Below are positions 42,272-50,004 of a stretch of DNA of 64,000 nucleotides, piece by piece. The DNA lies in assembly GCF_900491745.1 (NCBI RefSeq), contig NZ_UETR01000001.1, forward strand, positions 310,001-374,000. The letters are read 5' to 3'. A model generated the notes under the pieces. It was not told the origin of the DNA and ran no database searches. It was given only the letters and a program-made list of their open reading frames with translations. The translations under genes were made by a program, and so were the position numbers. The number at the start of each line of letters is the position of its first letter. Positions within the stretch are counted from its first letter, which is position 1. The stretch comes from Amarolinea aalborgensis (GTDB taxonomy: Bacteria; Chloroflexota; Anaerolineae; SSC4; Amarolineaceae).

Positions 42272-42297
42272 CAGCCTGCGGTTTCAACCGTAGGCTG
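42272..42297. repeat. 12-bp-arm palindrome CAGCCTGCGGTT
   Basis: Arms of 12 bases with one mismatch around a TC centre. The gap 42200-42545 holds the brnTA promoter, this palindrome, and no convincing gene; a 57-codon frame from 42402 has GGAG upstream but looks like random sequence. Confidence 0.65.
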
Positions 42298-42545
42298 ATA
42301 CGCCAAATCCGTTGAAACGGGTTGACACCCGGCTACCGTCGCTTTCAACGACCACCCAGCACCGCGGCAAGTATAACATCAGCCGCGGATTAAGACAAGG
42401 AGATGTCACCAGTTGAATTTGCGCGGCAAGGGCTTGACGCCCGCAGCGATTGGTGCGATACTTTCACCTGGCGACGAACGTGGCTGTCCGCGGCCCGACT
42501 CTGTGACCCCTCGCGCCGCATGGGCGCCCGCTCAAGGAGGCATCA

Positions 42546-43181
42546 ATGCCGAAGATGGATCTGCGCAAGGAGTTGAAGTATCTCTACGCCCCCTCGGCCA
42601 GGCAGGTGGCGCTCGTGGACGTGCCCGAGTTTCAATTTGCCCAAATTGACGGCGCGATTGAACCGGGCCAGGCGCCTGGCACATCCCCTGCCTTTGAACA
42701 GGCGATGAGCGCGCTCTACGGCATCACCTACACGCTCAAGTTCATGTCCAAGCAGCGCGCCGACAATCCCCTGGACTATACGGTGATGACGCTGGAGGGG
42801 TTGTGGTGGGTTGAGGAGGGCGAGTTCAACATCACCCAACCCGGCAACTGGCGCTGGACCGTCATGATCCTGCAGCCGGATCACATCACGCCGGCGATGT
42901 TTGCCGAGGGCCTGGCGCAGCTGCGCAAGAAGCGCGGCGACAGCCCGGCCCTGGACAAACTGCGCCTGGCGCGCTTCCACGAGGGCCTGGCGCTGCAGAT
43001 CATGCACATCGGCCCCTACGCCAATGAACCGGCCACGATCGCGCGCATGGACGCCTTCGCCCAGGAGAACGGCTACCGGATGATCGGCAAGCATCACGAG
43101 ATTTACCTGGGCGATCCACGCAACGCGGCGCCGGAGAAGTTGAAGACCATCCTGCGCCATCCGGTAGCGTTGAGGTCGTGA
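42546..43181 (+). CDS. GyrI-like small-molecule-binding protein
   Basis: 211 residues, AGGAGG upstream. FQFAQIDGAIEPGQAPGTSP and the later LQIMHIGPYANEPATIARMD with KHHEIYLGDPR match the GyrI-like (SHS2 tandem) domain, which binds drugs or other small molecules and can inhibit gyrase. No HTH is attached. It lies 40 bases upstream of the SIR2-like gene on the same strand, so it may be part of that transcript or a neighbour by chance. Confidence 0.88.
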   Translation: MPKMDLRKELKYLYAPSARQVALVDVPEFQFAQIDGAIEPGQAPGTSPAFEQAMSALYGITYTLKFMSKQRADNPLDYTVMTLEGLWWVEEGEFNITQPGNWRWTVMILQPDHITPAMFAEGLAQLRKKRGDSPALDKLRLARFHEGLALQIMHIGPYANEPATIARMDAFAQENGYRMIGKHHEIYLGDPRNAAPEKLKTILRHPVALRS

Positions 43182-43221
43182 GGAACCCTGACCCATGCTC
43201 TTTGATGAGGAGTCCTGACCC

Positions 43222-44220
43222 ATGCCCTTGATCGTAGATGATGACAACCCAGCCCTGGACACCGGCCGCTTGACCTTTCGCGAGCGTCTGCGCACCGGCC
43301 GCGTGGTGCCTATTGTCAGCAACCGGGCGATCTTTGACCGCATGTTGGGCGGCTACGCGCCGTTTCTTGCCAGCTATGCCCGCTACGTCAAGTACCCGCT
43401 GGGCCAGGCAAACAGCCTGGTTGACCTGGTCAAGTATCACAAGTATCGCCCGCGCGAGAAGCCGCTGACCGACCAGGCCCTCAAGTTCGATTTCCTGAAC
43501 TATGTCAAGAACCATTTTTACCGCCTGGCCAAGGCCGATGGCGTGGCGCAGGACACGCTGGACGAGGCCGCGGCCGAGATGGACCAGGTGTCGGCGTCGG
43601 AATTCGCCAACCGCCTGGGCTATCCGCGCTTCAGCGGCCAGGACGACCCCCTGCTGCTGCTGGCAAACCTGCCGTTCAAGGCGATCCTGACCACTACGCC
43701 CTTCACTTTCATCGAAGACGCCCTGCGCCGCGCCGGCAAAGCGCCGCGCACCGAAGTCTGCCGCTGGACCAAGGACCTGACCGACTCGATTGCGACGGCG
43801 ATTGACGATCGCTACCAGCCCAATGACCGCGAGCCGCTGGTCTACCATCTCTTGGGCCTCGATCGCTACGTGGATTCGCTGGTGCTGAGCGAGGATGATT
43901 ACCTGGACTACCTGGGCAATCTTTGCCAGGGCCAGGGCGACCAGTCGGCCGACTTCGTGCCGGCGCTGGTGCGTAAGGCGTTCAAGGACGACCTGATCGT
44001 CCTGGGATTCAGCCTCGATAGTTGGGCCTTCCGCGTGCTCTACGCCGGGCTGATCAAGCGCAGCGGCAAGGCGGAAGACCGGGGCGTCTGCGGCATCCAA
44101 CTGCCGGACAACGAGGATGAGCGCACCCTGGTGGCCGACTATGTGCAGCGCGAGGCCAAGTTCGAGGTCTTCTGGGGCAGCCTGACGGACTACGCGCAAA
44201 AGGAGCTGCGCGGGGCATGA
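43222..44220 (+). CDS. SIR2-like domain protein, probable defence effector
   Basis: 332 residues. Rossmann-type features of the SIR2_2-like family: TGRVVPIVSNRAIFDRML near the start, ILTTTPFTFIEDAL (equivalent of the ILTTNYD motif), EPLVYHLLGLDRYVDSLVLS (HLHG-like, with the second His replaced), EDDYLDYL, then LIVLGFSLDSWAFRVLYAGL. In known systems such domains consume NAD+ or make signalling derivatives during phage infection. The stop overlaps the next gene's ATG (ATGA), so it is translated with the STAND NTPase. Altered HxH and N-D motifs raise doubt about catalysis. No membrane segment. Confidence 0.85.
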   Translation: MPLIVDDDNPALDTGRLTFRERLRTGRVVPIVSNRAIFDRMLGGYAPFLASYARYVKYPLGQANSLVDLVKYHKYRPREKPLTDQALKFDFLNYVKNHFYRLAKADGVAQDTLDEAAAEMDQVSASEFANRLGYPRFSGQDDPLLLLANLPFKAILTTTPFTFIEDALRRAGKAPRTEVCRWTKDLTDSIATAIDDRYQPNDREPLVYHLLGLDRYVDSLVLSEDDYLDYLGNLCQGQGDQSADFVPALVRKAFKDDLIVLGFSLDSWAFRVLYAGLIKRSGKAEDRGVCGIQLPDNEDERTLVADYVQREAKFEVFWGSLTDYAQKELRGA

Positions 44221-47200
44221 CACCAACACCCACTCAAACCACGATCAACCCCTACGTCGGCCCGCGCACGTTTACGGAGCAGGAAGAGCGTTTCTTCTTT
44301 GGCCGCGAGCGCGAGGCCCGCGACCTGACCGCGCGCATCGTGTCCGAGCGCCTGCTGCTGTTCTACGCCCAGTCGGGCGCGGGCAAGAGCTCGCTGCTTC
44401 ATGCGCGCATCATCCCCAAGCTGCGCGACGAGGAACGCTTCCAGGTGCTGCCGGTGGGCCGGGTGTCGGGCGAGCTGCCGGCTGGCGTGGCGACGGTGGA
44501 CAACGTCTATGCCTTCAACCTGATGACCAGCGTAGATCAGAGCGACACGCAGCCAGAGCGGCTGGCCGGCGTCAGGTTAAGCGACTTCCTGGCCCGGCTG
44601 GCGCGAGAGACCGTCGTCGCGGCCGATGGTCAGCGCAGCTGGCGTTGGGTCTACAAGCCGGAGATCGTGGTGGAGCGGCCGGCCGCAGACGCCGCGGGCT
44701 TCGGCGAGCTCAGTCGAGCCGCGCCCCGTGGCCCGCGCTTCGTCCTGCTGATTGACCAGTTCGAGGAGATCATCACCAGCCATCCCGGCCGCTGGCAGGA
44801 GCGGGAAGCTTTTTTCCGCCAGCTCAACCAGGCGCTGCTGGACGATCCCAACCTGTGGGTGGCGCTGACGCTGCGCGAGGATTATGTGGCCGCGCTCGAT
44901 CCGTACGCGGAGCTGACCTTCAACCGCCTGCGAGCCAGGTTCTACATGGAGCGCATGGGCGTGGCGGCCGCGCTGGACGCGGTGCGCCAACCGGCCGAGT
45001 TGGGCGGCAGGCCCTTTGCCCCCGACGTGGCCGAACGACTGGTGGACGATCTGCGCCAGGTGCGCGTGCCAGGCCAGCAGAACACGATCGCCGGCCAGTA
45101 CGTTGAGCCGGTGCAGTTGCAGGTGGTGTGCTATCAGTTGTGGGAGCGCTTGCAGCAAGCCAGGAACCCGGAATCAGCCAGCCGCATCATCTCTGCGGAT
45201 GCCATCACGTTCGACGATCTGGCGGCCGCGGGTGATGTGAACCAGGCGCTGGCGCAGTTCTACGAGGAGACGCTGGCCGTGGCGCTGGCCGACGGCGAGG
45301 TGCAGCGCGCGGGCGTGACGGAGCGCGGCCTGCGCACCTGGTTCGACAAGGAGTTGATCACCGAGGCCGGCACGCGCGGCCTGGTGCACCAGGGTGAGAA
45401 CGAGACAGGCGGTCTGCCCAACAGCGTTGTGCGCGCCTTGCAGCGGCGCTTCCTGGTGCGCGCCGAAGCCCGCAGCGGCGATGCCTGGATCGAGCTGGTG
45501 CATGACCGCTTCGTGGAGCCGATCCGGGCCGCGAACCGCGCCTGGCTGCTGAAGAATCAGAATCCACTGACCCAGCCGGCCGCGGCCTGGCAGCAGGCTG
45601 GCAAGCCAACAGGCAAATTGGCGACGGGCGGACGGCTGAAGGAATTTCAAGCGCTGGCCAAGGCTCATCCCGATGATTTCAGCGATCTGGAACAGGCGTT
45701 TGTGGCCGCCAGCGCAGAGGCCGAGCGCGCGGCCGCCGCGCGCCGCCAACGGCGGTTCGTCATGGCCGCAATCGGCCTGACCGTACTCTTTGCCCTTCTC
45801 GCAACGGTGGCGTTGGTCAGCGCCCTGCGCGCCACCCGTGACCGCGAGATTGCCCGAGACCAACGGGACAAGGCTGGAACGGCGGCTCAGGACGCGTTGG
45901 CGCTTGCCTACCTGTCAAACGCGCAGGCAGCCCTTGCGCAGGGCACCCAGCCGGAACGCAGCGCCCTCCTCTCGGTCGCTTCGCTCAAGTTCGCCCAAAC
46001 CCGCGACATTCTGCAGCCTGCTTCCGCGCTCGATCAACTGCAGCGCACGATGGCTTCCCTGGGCGGCAGCCCACTGCGCGGCCATCAGGGCGCCGCGAAC
46101 AGCGTGGCCTTTGGCCCGGCCTGCGCCGATCTGTCCCCGCCAGGCGTCGCCGGCTGTGTGCTCTGGCTGGCCAGCGGCGGCGCCGATGGCACGGTGCGTC
46201 TGTGGGACATTCGCCAACCTATCGGAGAGTCTCTGTCCCTGGCCGCGCACGCAGCGTCTGTAGATCACGTGACGTTTAGCCCTGGCGGTCGCTGGCTGGC
46301 CAGCAGCAGCGCGGATCACACGGTGCGCCTGTGGGATCTTCAGAATGCGCCGCCCGCAGCTTTGGCGCTCACGGTCGAAGCCAACGTCACCCGGCTCACC
46401 TTCAGCCCAACCGGGCGCTGGTTGACAGTCGCCACCGCCGATGGCGTGGTGCGTGTGTGGGACATGACCACGGCGCCGCAGGTTAGCGCTCCGCGCATCC
46501 TACCCCAGCGCTACGTCGGCGTCGTCAATGCCATGTTCAGCGCCGACGAGCAGCGCTTAATGACCGCGTCACAAGATGGCAATTTTTATGGAGAGGTGCA
46601 ACTGTGGCGGGCCAGCGACGATTTTGCCCACCCTGAAGCCACCTATGCGTATGAATACATTGCCCAGGCCGCGCTGAGCCCAGACGGGGCCTGGTTGGCC
46701 GTCTCGACGCCCACGTTGACCGAGCTGCGTCCCATTGGTCCGGGCGCCAGCGCTGATGACGCGGCTGGCGCGGGACAACGTTTTGCTGGCTTTGGCTATG
46801 CCTACACCATGGCGTTCAGCCCTGACAGCCGGACCTACGCCAGCAATGGCTACCTTTGGCGCTTGAACGACCAGGGACGCTGGAATGACCCCGTGCGCCT
46901 GGTGGGCCAGCCGCAAGCAGGCGTCTATGCGCCTGTCTTCAGTCGTGACGGACGCTGGTTGGCCGCCATCAGTGCAGACTTCACCTTCTACCGCTGGGAT
47001 TTGGAGGAGCTAACCCGGCTGCCCTACGTGTATCGCGGCCATGAAGGCTATGTCAATGACGTGGCTTTCAGCCCGGATGCCACCCAACTGGCCAGCGCGG
47101 GCAGCGATGGCGTCGTCCGTCTGTGGCAGGCCCATTCCCCCACGGCTGGGCCGACCATTCTGCACCAAGCCGACGCTGAGCCAGAGGTCCGCCTGTGGGA

Positions 47201-48317
47201 TGTTTCAACCGCCAACCCCGCGTTGGCTTCGCGACGCCTGGGACTGCGCTCAGAAACGGACCATCTTCTGGCGGTTAGCCCGGATGGCCGCTACGTTGCG
47301 CTGACCTCTGAAGGCAGCGCCTATTATGTGCAGCTCTGGGACACTCAGCGTCAGGGCGTAGACTGGCAGCGGCTCGATCAGCCGGGCGTCATCATGACAA
47401 TGAAATTTAGTCCAGACGGCCGTTGGCTGACCGTCGGCGACTGGAATGGCAACGTGCGCTTATGGGACATGAAAACCCCGCCCAACCCTGGCTTTGCCTT
47501 TGTGGATCTGCCCCCAAGCGGCGGTGTGCGCGATCTGGCCTTCAGCGCCGATAGTCGCGCCCTGGTCACGGGCGACAACTGGGGTCAAGTGAATGTCTGG
47601 CGCCTCGATCTCCCCGTAGCGGACGAAACGCCGCGCCTGCTGCGCGGACATTCTGGCATCGTACGCACCGTGGCGATTAGTTCGAGCGGCCGCTGGGTGC
47701 TGAGCGGCGCGTGGGAGCCTGACAACAGCGCGCAACTGTGGGACATGGCGGGAGACACATCCGCGCCGGTTGTGAAACTACCTTTCAAGGGGCGCCTCTT
47801 CGCCACAGCCTTCAGCCCTGACGAACGCTGGGCCGCCGCCGGCAGTTGGGACGCCACCGCGCAACTCGTGCGGCTGGATAACCCCACCGCGCCGCCCATC
47901 GTGCTCGATCAGCACCGCGGCCGCATCCTGTCCCTGGCGATCAGCCCCGATAGCCACTGGCTGGCGACCAGCGGCGAAGACCGGCGCGTGATTTTATGGG
48001 ATTTGACCGCGGCCGATCCCTCCGGCGCGTTTGCCGTGCTGCGTTCGCCCACGGGCAGCGGGTCTGGGGTGCAGGTGGCCTTCAGTGCGGACAGCCGCTG
48101 GCTGTCGGCGTTCGGCGCGGCCGCGTTCAGCAGCCAGGGGCCGTGGCTGGTCACGGCCGACAACGACGTGCACCTGTATAATCTGCTGCCGGATGAGCTG
48201 GTATCGCGCATCTGCCTGGCCGTGGGCCGCAGTCCGACGGAGCAAGAGTGGCATCGCTACGTGCCCGATCAGCCGTACAGCCCGGTCTGCCCCAAGCCGG
48301 GGCAAAATCCGAAGTAG
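44217..48317 (+). CDS. STAND NTPase with membrane segment and C-terminal WD40 propeller
   Basis: 1366 residues. An nSTAND1-type start (NPYVGPRTFTEQEERFFFGR) is followed by Walker A AQSGAGKSSLL near 51-61 and Walker B FVLLIDQFEEII near 171-182. A winged-helix-like region reaches to about 440. A hydrophobic segment at 513-538 and a charged coiled coil precede many WD40 blades (about 615-1325, with LWD, VRLW and FSPDGRWLA endings). STAND proteins act as ligand-triggered switches; the WD40 part is the likely sensor. It overlaps the SIR2-like gene by four bases. A 24-base dispersed repeat lies inside the frame at 44699-44722, just before Walker B. Confidence 0.93.
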   Translation: MTPTPTQTTINPYVGPRTFTEQEERFFFGREREARDLTARIVSERLLLFYAQSGAGKSSLLHARIIPKLRDEERFQVLPVGRVSGELPAGVATVDNVYAFNLMTSVDQSDTQPERLAGVRLSDFLARLARETVVAADGQRSWRWVYKPEIVVERPAADAAGFGELSRAAPRGPRFVLLIDQFEEIITSHPGRWQEREAFFRQLNQALLDDPNLWVALTLREDYVAALDPYAELTFNRLRARFYMERMGVAAALDAVRQPAELGGRPFAPDVAERLVDDLRQVRVPGQQNTIAGQYVEPVQLQVVCYQLWERLQQARNPESASRIISADAITFDDLAAAGDVNQALAQFYEETLAVALADGEVQRAGVTERGLRTWFDKELITEAGTRGLVHQGENETGGLPNSVVRALQRRFLVRAEARSGDAWIELVHDRFVEPIRAANRAWLLKNQNPLTQPAAAWQQAGKPTGKLATGGRLKEFQALAKAHPDDFSDLEQAFVAASAEAERAAAARRQRRFVMAAIGLTVLFALLATVALVSALRATRDREIARDQRDKAGTAAQDALALAYLSNAQAALAQGTQPERSALLSVASLKFAQTRDILQPASALDQLQRTMASLGGSPLRGHQGAANSVAFGPACADLSPPGVAGCVLWLASGGADGTVRLWDIRQPIGESLSLAAHAASVDHVTFSPGGRWLASSSADHTVRLWDLQNAPPAALALTVEANVTRLTFSPTGRWLTVATADGVVRVWDMTTAPQVSAPRILPQRYVGVVNAMFSADEQRLMTASQDGNFYGEVQLWRASDDFAHPEATYAYEYIAQAALSPDGAWLAVSTPTLTELRPIGPGASADDAAGAGQRFAGFGYAYTMAFSPDSRTYASNGYLWRLNDQGRWNDPVRLVGQPQAGVYAPVFSRDGRWLAAISADFTFYRWDLEELTRLPYVYRGHEGYVNDVAFSPDATQLASAGSDGVVRLWQAHSPTAGPTILHQADAEPEVRLWDVSTANPALASRRLGLRSETDHLLAVSPDGRYVALTSEGSAYYVQLWDTQRQGVDWQRLDQPGVIMTMKFSPDGRWLTVGDWNGNVRLWDMKTPPNPGFAFVDLPPSGGVRDLAFSADSRALVTGDNWGQVNVWRLDLPVADETPRLLRGHSGIVRTVAISSSGRWVLSGAWEPDNSAQLWDMAGDTSAPVVKLPFKGRLFATAFSPDERWAAAGSWDATAQLVRLDNPTAPPIVLDQHRGRILSLAISPDSHWLATSGEDRRVILWDLTAADPSGAFAVLRSPTGSGSGVQVAFSADSRWLSAFGAAAFSSQGPWLVTADNDVHLYNLLPDELVSRICLAVGRSPTEQEWHRYVPDQPYSPVCPKPGQNPK
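44699..44722 (+). repeat. Dispersed palindrome half inside STAND gene
   Basis: Exact 24-base match to 40875-40898. It keeps the frame and encodes about eight residues (FGELSRAA) next to the Walker B strand. Confidence 0.85.
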
Positions 48318-48345
48318 TGGTAAAATAGGGATCGGAGGTTCTGCC

Positions 48346-49944
48346 ATGCGTTTCTTCAACACGGCCGGGCCGGTCAATCGTGCAGATCACTATTGCCTGC
48401 CGCCGCTGGGCCGGGTGAACCTGGATGAAATCCTGTCGCTGATCGCCCAAAAGAAATACTTTGTGCTGCACGCGCCGCGCCAGGTGGGCAAGACCAGCCT
48501 GCTGCTGGCGCTGCGCGATCATCTGAACGCGACTGGCGCCTATCGCTGTCTGTACATCAATGTTGAAAGCGCCCAGGCCGCGCGGGAAGATGTGCGCGCC
48601 GCCATGCGCGTCATGCTGGCCGAACTCATGCTGTGGGGATCTATCACCCTGCAAGACGCTTTCTTCCTGGAAAACGCCAACGACATCTTGGCCCGTTACG
48701 GCGAGTTCTCTGCACTGGACGCAGCCTTGACCCTGTGGGCCGAGCGCGACCCGGCCCGGCCAGCCGTTTTGCTGATTGATGAGATTGACTCATTGGTAGG
48801 TGACACCCTCATCTCCGTCTTGCGTCAATTACGCAGCGGCTACGCCAAGCGGCCGGCAGCATTTCCGCAGAGCGTGGTTCTTTGCGGCGTACGCGACGTG
48901 CGCGACTACCGCATCCACTCCGGGCAGGAGAAAGCAATCATCACGGGCGGCAGCGCATTCAACATCAAGGCGGCCTCTCTGCGGTTGGGAGATTTCAGCC
49001 AGGCCGAGGTGCAGACGCTCTACCAGCAGCACACCGCAGAAACAGGCCAGCCATTCACGCCAGAAGCCCTGGATCTGGCCTGGGAGCTGACGCGGGGGCA
49101 GCCCTGGCTGGTCAATGCGCTGGGCTACGAGACCTGCTTTCAGATGCCGGCCGCCCGCGACCGCACACAGCCCATCACGGCAGAGCTGATCCTCGAAGCC
49201 AAAGAGGCGATCATTTTGCGCCGGGAAACGCATTTAGACCAGTTGACCGACAAGCTGAAGGAGCCGCGCGTGCGCCGGGTGATCGAGCCGATCCTGGTCG
49301 GCGAGGTGTTCGGAGAGCAGTTCCGCGCCGACGATGTGCAGTACGTGATTGACCTGGGCCTGATCCGACAGGAACGGACCGGCGCGCTGCAGTTGGCCAA
49401 CCGCATCTACCAGGAGGTCATTCCTCGCGAGCTGACCTGGGATGCTCAGACGGGTATGACCCTGATCGCGACCTGGTACCTGCGCCAGGATGGCGGGCTG
49501 GACGTGGACAAACTGATCGCAGCCTTCCAGCAGTTCTTCCGCGAGCACTCCGAGCATTGGGTGGAGCGTTTCGACTACAAAGAAGCCGGGCCGCAGCTGC
49601 TGCTGCAAGCATTTCTGCAGCGCATCGTCAACGGTGGGGGGCGTATCGAGCGGGAGTACGGTCTGGGTCGCGGGCGCACCGACCTGCTGATCCTGTGGCC
49701 TTACGGGGAAGCCGAACCAAGACCGGTGCAGAAGGTGGTCGTCGAGACCAAGCTGCGCCGCAAGTCACTGGAGACAACGATCACCGAGGGTCTGAAGCAG
49801 ACGTGGGAATACATGGATCGGTGCGCCGCGGAAGCCGGCCACCTGGTCATCTTCGACCGCGACCCCAGCCGGACGTGGGACGAGAAGATTTTCCGGCGCA
49901 CGGAGACATACCAGGGCCGGCCGATCACCGTGTGGGGGATGTAG
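48346..49944 (+). CDS. AAA ATPase with C-terminal PD-(D/E)XK nuclease-like domain
   Basis: 532 residues from ATG 48346 (GGAGG seven bases upstream); the frame before it overlaps the STAND gene and is rejected. Walker A HAPRQVGKTSLL lies near 45, Walker B AVLLIDEIDSLVGD near 145, then a winged-helix part. The last 130 residues contain GRTDLLILW and VVETKLRRKSLE, the D-ExK core of a PD-(D/E)XK nuclease-like fold, and a KQTWEYMD helix. This ATPase-nuclease type is common and sometimes linked to mobile or defence loci. It begins 28 bases after the STAND gene, behind a TGGTAAAAT (48318-48326) that could be an extended -10, so it may be in the same or its own transcript. Confidence 0.88.
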   Translation: MRFFNTAGPVNRADHYCLPPLGRVNLDEILSLIAQKKYFVLHAPRQVGKTSLLLALRDHLNATGAYRCLYINVESAQAAREDVRAAMRVMLAELMLWGSITLQDAFFLENANDILARYGEFSALDAALTLWAERDPARPAVLLIDEIDSLVGDTLISVLRQLRSGYAKRPAAFPQSVVLCGVRDVRDYRIHSGQEKAIITGGSAFNIKAASLRLGDFSQAEVQTLYQQHTAETGQPFTPEALDLAWELTRGQPWLVNALGYETCFQMPAARDRTQPITAELILEAKEAIILRRETHLDQLTDKLKEPRVRRVIEPILVGEVFGEQFRADDVQYVIDLGLIRQERTGALQLANRIYQEVIPRELTWDAQTGMTLIATWYLRQDGGLDVDKLIAAFQQFFREHSEHWVERFDYKEAGPQLLLQAFLQRIVNGGGRIEREYGLGRGRTDLLILWPYGEAEPRPVQKVVVETKLRRKSLETTITEGLKQTWEYMDRCAAEAGHLVIFDRDPSRTWDEKIFRRTETYQGRPITVWGM

Positions 49945-49945
49945 A

Positions 49946-50004
49946 TTCGTATTCGCGACCTCCGTGCTTCGCGAACTTCGCGTCACTTCGAGGCTTCGTG
50001 CTCC
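49946..50004. repeat. TTCGCG/CTTCGTG word repeat at convergent gene ends
   Basis: Words such as CCTCCGTGCTTCGCGAACTT and CGAGGCTTCGTG fill the convergent gap and run into the end of the restriction gene, encoding its last residues and stop. Confidence 0.65.

Noticed and set aside
42402..42575. 57-codon frame with GGAG upstream before the GyrI-like gene
   Set aside because: Overlaps the next gene's start, rich in Arg/Trp/Cys from GC-rich random sequence, no homology seen.
43000..44229. 409-codon antisense frame over the SIR2-like gene
   Set aside because: Shadow of a real gene; composition is typical of reversed GC-rich codons.
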